Positions 28,302 through 35,800 of a stretch of 64,000 nucleotides of DNA are shown piece by piece. Below the pieces are notes generated by a model, which worked only from the letters and a program-made list of their open reading frames with translations, searched no databases and was not told where the DNA came from. The position numbers and the translations under genes were made by a program. Source of the DNA: Epilithonimonas caeni DSM 17710 (GTDB taxonomy: Bacteria > Bacteroidota > Bacteroidia > Flavobacteriales > Weeksellaceae); contig NZ_KE384528.1 in NCBI RefSeq assembly GCF_000426465.1, forward strand, positions 177,698 to 241,697, written 5' to 3'. Numbering within the stretch: the first letter of the stretch is position 1; every line of letters begins with the position of its first letter.

Positions 28302-30335
28302 ATGTCAAACAAAAAAATGATCACCGCTGCTTTGCCTTATGCAAACGGACCGGTTCATATAGGACATTTGGCGGGCGTTTACATTCCTGCTGATGTCTAT
28401 GCAAGATTCCAGAGAAGAACGGGAAAAGATGTCGCTTTTATTTGCGGTTCGGATGAACACGGGATCCCGATTACCATCAGGGCAAAAAAAGAAGGCGTGA
28501 CCCCACAGGATATCGTGGACAAATACCACGGGATCATCAAACAATCGTTCTCGGATCTGGGAATCTCTTTTGACGAATATTCCAGAACGACATCCAAAAA
28601 ACATTACGATGTAAGCCAGGACTTTTTCAAGACATTATACAATAAAGGAAAATTCACGGAAGAAGTTTCCGAACAATATTTTGATGAGCAGGCCAATGAG
28701 TTCTTGGCAGACAGATACATTGTGGGAACCTGCCCGAATTGCGGCAACGAAAATGCTTACGGTGATCAGTGCGAAAGATGCGGTTCTACTCTTTCTCCAT
28801 CGGAATTGATCAATCCAAAATCGATGCTGAGTGGAAACGTTCCTATTCTCAAGGAAACCAAAAACTGGTATCTTCCTTTGAATGAATATGAAGATTTCTT
28901 GAACGAATGGATCATCGAAGGTCATAAAGACGACTGGAAAACCAACGTTTACGGACAAGTAAAATCCTGGTTGAATGACGGTCTGAAACCTCGTGCGATG
29001 ACCAGAGATTTGAACTGGGGCGTTCCGGTTCCTCTTCCAAATGCAGAAGGAAAAGTTCTTTACGTTTGGTTTGATGCGCCAATCGGTTACATCTCTTTCA
29101 CTCAGGAATGGGCGGAGAAAAACGGAAAAGACTGGAAAGATTACTGGCAAAACGAAAACTCTGATTTGATCCATTTCATCGGAAAAGATAATATCGTTTT
29201 CCATTGTATCATTTTCCCAAGTATGATGAAAGCCCACGGCGATTACATTATGCCGAAGAATGTTCCCGCTTTCGAATTCCTTAATCTTGAAAATGAAAAG
29301 ATATCAACTTCAAGAAACTGGGCAGTGTGGGCACACGAGTATGTGGAAGATTTCCCGGGTCAGCAAGATGTTTTGAGATATGCGCTTCTTTCATCTGCTC
29401 CTGAAACCAAGGACAATAACTTCACTTGGAAAGATTTCCAGACCAAAAATAATTCAGAATTAGTTGGAATTTTTGGAAATTTCATCAACAGGGTTGCGGT
29501 TTTGATTCATAAGTATTACGGCGGAATTGTTCCTGAAGGAAATAATAACGCTGAAGAATTGAACGAAATCAAAAAAGCAGCAACCGAAATCGGATCTTTC
29601 TTGGATAATTTCGAATTCAGAAATGCTTTGTCAGCGCTGATGAACCTGGCAAGATTCGGGAATCAATATCTTCAGACAGAAGAACCTTGGAAAACGATTA
29701 AAGACAATCCTGAAAAAGCAGCAAACTCTTTATTCATTGGAGCACAGATCGCGGTGGCTTTGGCTCAGTTGTCGGAACCATTTATGCCGTTCAGTTCAGA
29801 AAAATTGTTGAATATGTTCAATGTTCAAAAATCAGATTGGAATGATGTTGAAACAAAACCTGTCTTAATTGAAACAGGACATCAAATCAATGAAGCTTCT
29901 CTTCTGTTTTCTAAAATCGAAGATGATGTGATTGAAGCTCAAATCCAAAAATTAGAAAATACCAAACAAAATAACAAGAAAACAAACCCAAACGCCAATC
30001 CTATGAAAGACGAAATTCAATTTGATGATTTTGCTAAGATCGATTTGAGAACCGCCACGATTCTTGAAGCTGAAAAAGTGGAGAAAGCAGACAAACTTTT
30101 GAAGTTCAAAGTAGATACAGGTGTTGATATCAGAACGGTTGTTTCCGGTGTCGCAGAAAGCTTTTCTCCTGAAGAATTGATTGGAAAACAAGTAATGATT
30201 CTATTGAATCTTGCGCCAAGAAAAATCCGCGGAATAGAATCTCAAGGAATGTTTTTATTAACGACAAAACCAGACGGAAAATTATCTTTCGTAACACCGG
30301 ACGAAACGGTGGAAAACGGAATCGAGATTGGGTAA
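28302..30335 (+). CDS. metG: Methionyl-tRNA synthetase with C-terminal tRNA-binding domain
   Basis: 677-residue class Ia synthetase. HIGH motif His19-Ile-Gly-His22; KMSKS-type loop is KISTS at 333-337. A zinc knuckle has Cys144, Cys147, Cys157 and Cys160. The C-terminal Trbp111-like OB domain (about 570-677, KIDLRTATILEAEKVEKADKL) dimerises and binds tRNA. The last roughly 20 codons and the following untranslated stretch are duplicated in degenerate form at 31150-31235. A terminator follows at 30356. Confidence 0.97.
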   Translation: MSNKKMITAALPYANGPVHIGHLAGVYIPADVYARFQRRTGKDVAFICGSDEHGIPITIRAKKEGVTPQDIVDKYHGIIKQSFSDLGISFDEYSRTTSKKHYDVSQDFFKTLYNKGKFTEEVSEQYFDEQANEFLADRYIVGTCPNCGNENAYGDQCERCGSTLSPSELINPKSMLSGNVPILKETKNWYLPLNEYEDFLNEWIIEGHKDDWKTNVYGQVKSWLNDGLKPRAMTRDLNWGVPVPLPNAEGKVLYVWFDAPIGYISFTQEWAEKNGKDWKDYWQNENSDLIHFIGKDNIVFHCIIFPSMMKAHGDYIMPKNVPAFEFLNLENEKISTSRNWAVWAHEYVEDFPGQQDVLRYALLSSAPETKDNNFTWKDFQTKNNSELVGIFGNFINRVAVLIHKYYGGIVPEGNNNAEELNEIKKAATEIGSFLDNFEFRNALSALMNLARFGNQYLQTEEPWKTIKDNPEKAANSLFIGAQIAVALAQLSEPFMPFSSEKLLNMFNVQKSDWNDVETKPVLIETGHQINEASLLFSKIEDDVIEAQIQKLENTKQNNKKTNPNANPMKDEIQFDDFAKIDLRTATILEAEKVEKADKLLKFKVDTGVDIRTVVSGVAESFSPEELIGKQVMILLNLAPRKIRGIESQGMFLLTTKPDGKLSFVTPDETVENGIEIG

Positions 30336-30355
30336 TTTTTAAATTCAAATATACG

Positions 30356-30383
30356 AATGGGCATTTTCTAGTGCCCATTTTTC
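30356..30383 (+). terminator. Terminator after metG
   Basis: AATGGGCA and TGCCCATT (8 bp, 8-nt loop) followed by Ts, 21 bp after the metG stop and just before the next ORF. Confidence 0.75.
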
Positions 30384-30390
30384 TTACACA

Positions 30391-31077
30391 ATGGTTAGCA
30401 GAAACGTTCTAAAAAAGCTCTCAGATAATGAGCTTGAAAAATATCTGAAAGAAGACAACCGTTTTGTTCCCGAAGCAGTTCAAATCGCTTTTGAAATTTT
30501 GGAAGAAAGAGGCAGACAGTTTTCTGATGAATACAAACTCCGTATTCAAGAAATTATCAGGAAGAAAAATGATTCTGAGGAACAGAAAAAAAATAAAGAA
30601 CAAGAAGTCTGGAAAGATTATTTCACAGAAGACCCAAATGCTATACGTCTCTTTCCGAGAGAATTAATTTTGATTATCGCAGTATTTTTAGGAACAATTC
30701 CCGCTAGCATCCTTTTAGGGTTGAATTTCATCAAATTAAAAAAATATCTCCCCGCTTTACTCACTTTTATTTTAGGATTTTCATTCTTATTAATACAAAA
30801 CTTAGTTGTTCAATTTTTGTACGATACGGATTCTAAAAACTTTTATACTTACAGAAAAAGCCCAGAATTTTTTGTTTCCGCACTCGGCGCATTGATTTTA
30901 TTTTTATTCTGGGTCATCTTTACACCAAAAAAACTACCCTACAGATCAGCTTCTTATATAATCCCTATCGTAATTTCTTTAGGAATGATTGCTTTGACAA
31001 TAATTAATCCTAATGGCTGGTTTTCAACCAATTTCATACTCAGTTTCGGAAAAGGTTTGAAGTTCTTATTTTCATAG
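30391..31077 (+). CDS. Hypothetical membrane protein with charged N-terminal domain
   Basis: 228 residues, not recognised. A soluble, highly charged N-terminal part (1-85, helical, KKNDSEEQKKNKEQEVWKDYF) is followed by four likely membrane helices (about 92-112, 118-140, 160-182, 190-212). It starts right after the metG terminator and is followed by a relic of the metG 3' end, so it lies between two copies of that sequence. That arrangement suggests it arrived by duplication or recombination. No function can be proposed. Confidence 0.7.
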   Translation: MVSRNVLKKLSDNELEKYLKEDNRFVPEAVQIAFEILEERGRQFSDEYKLRIQEIIRKKNDSEEQKKNKEQEVWKDYFTEDPNAIRLFPRELILIIAVFLGTIPASILLGLNFIKLKKYLPALLTFILGFSFLLIQNLVVQFLYDTDSKNFYTYRKSPEFFVSALGALILFLFWVIFTPKKLPYRSASYIIPIVISLGMIALTIINPNGWFSTNFILSFGKGLKFLFS

Positions 31078-31149
31078 AATAACGGCTTCTAGACGTTTAT
31101 CTATTTCTTAGTGAGTATTTATTATCAGATAAGAATACAATTGATAAAA

Positions 31150-31235
31150 ACTTGATGGAAAATTATTTTATTAATACCTTACGAAACGGTGGAAAATGGA
31201 ATCAAGATTGGATAATTTTAAATATTTTACATACA
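31150..31235 (+). pseudogene. Degenerate duplicate of the metG 3' end
   Basis: The stretch around ACGAAACGGTGGAAAA and GGAATCAAGATTGG copies metG 30270-30352, which has the same words with a few substitutions and a one-base indel that breaks the frame. The match extends past the stop codon into the AT-rich tail, and both copies are followed by a hairpin. Confidence 0.75.
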
Positions 31236-31236
31236 G

Positions 31237-31266
31237 AATCCACGTGAAATTCATGTGGATTTTTTA
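31237..31266 (+). terminator. Terminator after the metG-end relic
   Basis: AATCCACGTGAA and TTCATGTGGATT pair over 12 bp (one G-U) with a one-nt centre, followed by TTTTT. It closes the transcript of the hypothetical membrane gene. Confidence 0.7.
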
Positions 31267-31281
31267 TTTAATAATTGAAAA

Positions 31282-31362
31282 GATGCTTCGACAGGCTCAG
31301 CATGACACTTATACTATAATCGTTCATTTGTAACGTTGTCATGCTGAGCCTGTCGAAGCATC
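31282..31362. repeat. 26-bp perfect inverted repeat between convergent genes
   Basis: Arms 31282-31307 and 31337-31362 are exact reverse complements over 26 bp (core CTTCGACAGGCTCAGCATGA), with a 29-nt loop. It lies between the rightward membrane gene and the leftward methyltransferase, ending 6 bp from the latter's stop. It can act as a bidirectional terminator. Related half-elements are at 12670, 18340, 62935 and 63169. Confidence 0.9.
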
Positions 31363-31367
31363 CATCT

Positions 31368-32081
31368 CTAATGAATAAATTTCTTCGTTAATCTCGCCAG
31401 ATAAGAATCTTCATCCTGCAGAACTTTTTCAATTTTAAAACCATTATTCTCAGCAGCATTTTTCAAAGTATTGAAATCGAGATACAGCCATTTTATCGGC
31501 TCTTCAGACTCACCTTTGTAATGAACAATGTAATCCAGCTCGCCATAATAACCCTCAGCAGGAATGTAAACACCGCCGTCCTCATCTTCGTCAAACATAT
31601 AAAGAACATCCGTGCTGTCAATCAAGATTTGACCTTTTGAACTCAATAAAGAATGAAGTTTTTTGAGATAAATATCAATAACATTCAGGCTTTGGAAAAT
31701 CCCCGTTCCGTTCATCAATAAAAGAATTGTATCAAAATTGTCATCTGAAAAATGAAGCATATTTTCAGCAACTACATTCTGAATCCCTCTCAGTTTACAG
31801 ATTTCAATAGATTTTGGAGAAATATCCAATGCTGTAACTTCAAGATTCCTTTCATTCTGAAGATAAAGAGAATGCGAACCCGCTCCTGCTCCAATATCCA
31901 AAACTTTTCCGTTGGCCAATTTCAAAGCCTTTTGTTCGATCTTATTCATCTCATCAAAATCCCGGAAAAGATAATCAACAGGAAGTTCATCCAGTTCGGA
32001 GATCGAAGTTTCGGTTTGCAGATCTTCAGGATCATTATTGTGATAATAATCCCAGATTGCTTTTCCCATAAGGTCTTTCAT
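31368..32081 (-). CDS. Class I SAM-dependent methyltransferase
   Basis: 237 residues with motif I VLDIGAGAGSH (60-70), an acidic residue at the end of strand 2 (VTALDIS) and FDTILLLMNG at motif IV. Substrate unknown. The C-terminal part (YLDFNTLKNAAENNGFKIEKVLQDEDSYLARL) resembles small-molecule methyltransferases. An ATG four codons later is an alternative start. Monocistronic, with its own -7 box. Confidence 0.85.
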   Translation of the reverse strand: MKDLMGKAIWDYYHNNDPEDLQTETSISELDELPVDYLFRDFDEMNKIEQKALKLANGKVLDIGAGAGSHSLYLQNERNLEVTALDISPKSIEICKLRGIQNVVAENMLHFSDDNFDTILLLMNGTGIFQSLNVIDIYLKKLHSLLSSKGQILIDSTDVLYMFDEDEDGGVYIPAEGYYGELDYIVHYKGESEEPIKWLYLDFNTLKNAAENNGFKIEKVLQDEDSYLARLTKKFIH

Positions 32082-32098
32082 AGCGGTAATTGTGGATG

Positions 32099-32106
32099 CA
32101 AAGATA
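32099..32106 (-). promoter_or_regulatory. -7 promoter box for the methyltransferase
   Basis: TATCTTTG matches TAnnTTTG, 18 bp upstream of the ATG, giving a very short leader. Confidence 0.5.
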
Positions 32107-32127
32107 GAATTTTACTTTGTAGTTTAA

Positions 32128-32295
32128 AGTTTAAACACAAAGGCAAAAAATATTTTCTTCGATTCGTTTTTTAAGGCACAAAGATATTTTCGCTAAAATT
32201 TATCTGAAAATTTCAATCTTAAGAAAGTTGAAAACTTTTGTGACTTAAAAGATTGTTTTGTGAAATTAAAACCTAGTGCCTTTGTGTTTATCACT
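32128..32295. repeat. CACAAAG-family repeat, inverted pair
   Basis: TTTAAACACAAAGGC near 32130 and GCCTTTGTGTTTATC near 32278 are inverted relative to each other, with AAGGCACAAAGATATTTTCG between. It fills the gap between the divergent methyltransferase and VWA genes. Confidence 0.55.
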
Positions 32296-32375
32296 ATCAT
32301 TACTTTTTTCTATTTCCTTACGGTTCAGATTTTGCTAATAATGCCTAAATTGTATCTCCAATTTGAAATCAACCT

Positions 32376-33518
32376 ATGACAGATAAAAATAAAAACTTCC
32401 AGACGGGATTCACCTTCAGCAAGCATATTCCGGAAGAGGTTTCGCATTTTGACAGAGTATTTGGCATTTTCAAAGACCTGCTCATCCATACTTCCGGAGA
32501 TCTGGATGAGGCTTTTGAATGGCTGGACATGTTGGATAAAGAATACGACATCTTCAATGAAGAATATGGTCTGGACGACTTCATCGAAGACCTGAAAAAA
32601 CGAGGCTACATCAAGGAAGAAGTTGAAACAGAAGATGGCAACACGGGACCTGGAGAAGGTAAAAATATCCTGACGGCAAAACTGGAAGCAGCCTTGCGGG
32701 ATTATGCGCTGGACCAGATTTTTGGAAAGTTGAGAAAAAGTGGTGTTGGAAATCACAGGACCAACAAAAGCGGAGTTGGCGACGAGAAAGATGGAGAAAA
32801 CCGAAGTTTCCAATTTGGCGATGACCTTGCAATGGTCAATCTGACTGAGAGCATCAAGAATGCTCAGATCAACAACGGAATTACTGATCTGAGGCTTACG
32901 GAACATGACCTCATAGTAGAAGAAACCAAACACAAAGCGCAGATGAGCACTGTTCTGATGATCGACATCAGCCACTCGATGATTTTGTATGGCGAAGACC
33001 GGATCACGCCTGCTAAAAAAGTAGCAATGGCCCTGGTGGAACTCATCAAAAGAAAGTATCCGAAGGATTCCATTGACATTATTGTTTTCGGAAATGATGC
33101 GTGGCCGATTCAGATCAAAGATTTGCCATACCTGCAAGTCGGACCTTATCACACCAATACTGTTGCCGGATTGGAACTGGCAATGGACATCCTCCGAAGA
33201 AAAAGAAATACCAACAAGCAGATCTTTATGATCACCGATGGAAAACCAAGTTGTCTGAAACTCCCAACCGGCGAATACTATATGAACAGCGTTGGGTTGG
33301 ATGAAAAGATCGTCTCCGAATGTCTCAACAGAGCGGCACAAGCCAGAAAACTGAAAATCCCCATCACAACCTTTATGATTGCACAAGACCCTTATCTCAG
33401 ACAGTTCGTGAAAGCCTTCACAGCTCAAAACAAGGGAAAAGCGTTCTTAACAGGACTTTCAGGGTTGGGACAAATGATTTTTGAAGATTACGAAAAAAAT
33501 AGAATTAAAAGAATTTAA
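32376..33518 (+). CDS. VWA domain protein (CoxE-like partner of an AAA+ ATPase)
   Basis: 380 residues, soluble. The C-terminal half is a von Willebrand A domain with an intact MIDAS DISHS (Asp197, Ser199, Ser201) and the later TDGKPS. The N-terminal part (1-180) is helical and acidic. It precedes the AAA+ gene by 115 bp in the same direction; such MoxR/VWA pairs act as chaperone-like systems that insert metals or remodel protein complexes. The target here is unknown. A 367-residue open frame on the opposite strand is a shadow. Confidence 0.88.
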   Translation: MTDKNKNFQTGFTFSKHIPEEVSHFDRVFGIFKDLLIHTSGDLDEAFEWLDMLDKEYDIFNEEYGLDDFIEDLKKRGYIKEEVETEDGNTGPGEGKNILTAKLEAALRDYALDQIFGKLRKSGVGNHRTNKSGVGDEKDGENRSFQFGDDLAMVNLTESIKNAQINNGITDLRLTEHDLIVEETKHKAQMSTVLMIDISHSMILYGEDRITPAKKVAMALVELIKRKYPKDSIDIIVFGNDAWPIQIKDLPYLQVGPYHTNTVAGLELAMDILRRKRNTNKQIFMITDGKPSCLKLPTGEYYMNSVGLDEKIVSECLNRAAQARKLKIPITTFMIAQDPYLRQFVKAFTAQNKGKAFLTGLSGLGQMIFEDYEKNRIKRI

Positions 33519-33539
33519 AAGTCAAAATATTTTTCTCGC

Positions 33540-33615
33540 TGATTTACAAATTATGCAGATTTATTTCAAGCTAAATAACTTGCCTAATCACCTAAATCTG
33601 CGAGAGTTAAAAACA
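33540..33615. repeat. CTGATTT/GCAGATT dispersed repeat between VWA and AAA+ genes
   Basis: CTCGCTGATTTACAAATTATGCAGATT and the inverted AAATCTGCGAGAG. Related words occur at 53751-53800 and 60105-60160. Confidence 0.5.
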
Positions 33616-33633
33616 ATATTAATTAGTTAAAAA

Positions 33634-35088
33634 ATGAAGAACGATACGACATTCAAAGAATTAAAACAATCGGGATATACGGATAAAACCATCAATCAGG
33701 AAATCCAGACGAACCTGATTTCAAAAATCAAGGCTAAAGAACCGGTTTTCGAAGGACTTTGGGGTTACGAGGACACCGTGATCCCGCAATTGAAAAAAGC
33801 AATACTGGCCGGGCATCACATCAATCTTTTAGGTTTGCGAGGGCAGGCAAAAACCAGAATTGCCCGAAGTATGGTCAATCTTTTGGATGAATATATGCCC
33901 ATCGTAAAAGGTTCGGAAATCAATGACAGTCCTTTCAATCCGATTTCAAAATTTGCAAGAGATCTGATCGCGGAGTTGGGAGACGAAACGCCGATTTCCT
34001 GGGTTCATCGTTCCGAGAGATTCTTTGAAAAGCTGGCAACTCCTGATGTGAATGTTGCGGATCTGATCGGCGATATCGACCCAATCAAAGCGGCGACTTT
34101 GAAACTGCCTTATTCGGATGAACGTGTTTTACATTACGGAATGATCCCGAGAGCAAACCGTTCGATTTTTGTTTTGAATGAATTGCCGGACCTACAGGCG
34201 AGAATCCAGGTTTCTTTGTTCAATATTTTGCAGGAAGGCGATGTCCAGATCCGAGGTTTCCAATTGAGAATGCCTTTGGACATTCAATTTGTGTTTACTG
34301 CGAATCCTGAAGATTATACCAACAGAGGAAGCATTGTAACACCTTTGAAAGACAGGATCGGTTCCCAGATTTTCACGCATTATCCGAAAACTATCGCATT
34401 GGCAAGACAAATCACAGAACAGGAAGCTCTGATTTCCAAAGACGACAAAGCAAAGATCCAGGTTCCGGATCTGGCAAGAAATCTTTTGGAAGAAGTGGCT
34501 TTTGCAGCCAGAGAAAGTGAATATGTAGATGCGAAAAGCGGCGTGAGCGCAAGATTAACTATCAGCGCAATGGAAAATCTTATTGCCGCTGCAAAATTAA
34601 GATTGCTGGAATCAGATTCTGATAAGACGCAAGTTCGTTTGTTGGATTTTATGTCGATCATTCCTTCTATTACAGGTAAGATCGAATTGGTTTATGAAGG
34701 CGAACAGGAAGGTGCCGATCACGTTGCAAAAATCCTGATCGATGATGCCATCATGGTGCAGTTTGAAAGTCTTTTCCCAAGAATTTCCAAACTCGAGAAA
34801 GAAGGTTTGAAAACGCCATACACCGATATCATCCAATGGTTCAACAACAATCACCTGGAACTGAATTATTCTGATACGGACAAAGAATTCTATAAAAAAC
34901 TGGACAATATAAAACCGTTGACAACTTTGATTGAAGAAAACATTCCGGATTTAGATAAAAATGACAAGAACTTCTGCAAAGAATTAGTTCTCTGGGCTTT
35001 GACCATCAGTAAGAAATTGGACAAGTCTGAGAATGCTTCGGCTTTCAATTTTGAATCTGCCGGGATCGGGCAGTTTTTCAGGAGTTAA
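33634..35088 (+). CDS. AAA+ ATPase, magnesium-chelatase I/MoxR-like
   Basis: 484 residues. Walker A GLRGQAKT (67-74); the Walker B position reads FVLNELPDL, with Asn where Asp is usual but with the following Glu kept, as in close relatives of this family. The insert LFNILQEGDVQIRGFQLRMPLDIQFVFTANPEDYTNRG is the helix-2 insert and sensor 1 of the Mg-chelatase clade. Despite annotations as sigma-54 activator that such proteins sometimes get, no GAFTGA loop is present. It works with the VWA protein upstream. Confidence 0.88.
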   Translation: MKNDTTFKELKQSGYTDKTINQEIQTNLISKIKAKEPVFEGLWGYEDTVIPQLKKAILAGHHINLLGLRGQAKTRIARSMVNLLDEYMPIVKGSEINDSPFNPISKFARDLIAELGDETPISWVHRSERFFEKLATPDVNVADLIGDIDPIKAATLKLPYSDERVLHYGMIPRANRSIFVLNELPDLQARIQVSLFNILQEGDVQIRGFQLRMPLDIQFVFTANPEDYTNRGSIVTPLKDRIGSQIFTHYPKTIALARQITEQEALISKDDKAKIQVPDLARNLLEEVAFAARESEYVDAKSGVSARLTISAMENLIAAAKLRLLESDSDKTQVRLLDFMSIIPSITGKIELVYEGEQEGADHVAKILIDDAIMVQFESLFPRISKLEKEGLKTPYTDIIQWFNNNHLELNYSDTDKEFYKKLDNIKPLTTLIEENIPDLDKNDKNFCKELVLWALTISKKLDKSENASAFNFESAGIGQFFRS

Positions 35089-35110
35089 TACTTAAAGGAT
35101 TATAAATATC

Positions 35111-35158
35111 AAGGAAACATAAATTCTCAATAATTTGAGTAATCTATGTTTCCTTTTT
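35111..35158 (+). terminator. Terminator after the AAA+ gene
   Basis: AAGGAAACATA and TATGTTTCCTT, an 11-bp stem with a 23-nt loop that itself can fold, followed by Ts. Confidence 0.7.
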
Positions 35159-35178
35159 TAATGGATGTCCGGCATTTT

Positions 35179-35212
35179 TTGCATTAAGCTTTTATTCTAA
35201 ATTGTATATTTG
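35179..35212 (+). promoter_or_regulatory. Promoter of the DUF4956 gene
   Basis: TTG at 35179-35181 and TATATTTG at 35205-35212, 23 bp apart, fit the -33/-7 pair of Bacteroidota. Confidence 0.55.
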
Positions 35213-35234
35213 TTATAATTAAAAAAACACAATT

Positions 35235-35792
35235 TTGGAATTACAGGAACTTTTTGAACGCTTATCGATACTTTGCATCTCGATTTTCACGCTTTATTAT
35301 TTTTCAAACAGAAACCGCAACATAAGACTACACCCACTTTTGGGATTGATCAGCATCTGTACATTTTTTATGTGCCTGGTTTTCACAAAAGCAGAATATA
35401 GTTTGGGAGTTGGATTCGGATTGTTTGCCATATTTTCGATTCTGCGTTTCAGGACGGAAACATTTACCATTCAGACGATCGTATTTCTTTTTGTTTCAAT
35501 CACACTTTCCTTATTAAATGGGCTTTTACCTATCGATAATATCAAAATCCTTTTGGGAATCAATCTTACGATTGTGATTATTTATCTAATTCTAAACTAT
35601 TTCGAGAAAAAATCGCCTATCGTTTCTGAGAAAAGTTCGATTGAGGTTATTTCTTCCCTGGAATTTCTTCAGCTCGAGGAAGTAGAACGTAAAAAAGTTT
35701 TGGCTGAAAAAACTAAACTGAAAAACTTCAGTTACAATATCAAAACTATTAATCTGAATGATAACATTGTGATTCTCAAAGTCTCTTATTAA
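35235..35792 (+). CDS. DUF4956 family membrane protein
   Basis: 185 residues starting with TTG (no ATG is available before the first membrane helix). Four hydrophobic helices (about 8-24, 33-50, 55-100 region, 103-122) with GFGLFAIFSILRFRTE between, the DUF4956 hallmark. A soluble C-terminal tail follows. Related proteins occur beside polyphosphate-polymerase-like VTC genes, but none is nearby. It ends 8 bp from the convergent PEP-binding gene. Confidence 0.8.
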   Translation: MELQELFERLSILCISIFTLYYFSNRNRNIRLHPLLGLISICTFFMCLVFTKAEYSLGVGFGLFAIFSILRFRTETFTIQTIVFLFVSITLSLLNGLLPIDNIKILLGINLTIVIIYLILNYFEKKSPIVSEKSSIEVISSLEFLQLEEVERKKVLAEKTKLKNFSYNIKTINLNDNIVILKVSY

Positions 35793-35800
35793 GGTTTTTT

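Noticed and set aside
30391-31077. Orphan membrane gene as a phage or toxin gene
   Set aside because: No phage genes, toxin motif or antitoxin neighbour; only the flanking metG relic suggests transfer.
32325-33428. Open frame of 367 codons on the minus strand
   Set aside because: It lies opposite the VWA gene, whose MIDAS motif and family match are clear; the antisense translation has no recognisable pattern.
33634-35088. AAA+ protein as a sigma-54 activator
   Set aside because: It lacks the GAFTGA loop and pairs with a VWA protein, so it belongs to the Mg-chelatase/MoxR group.
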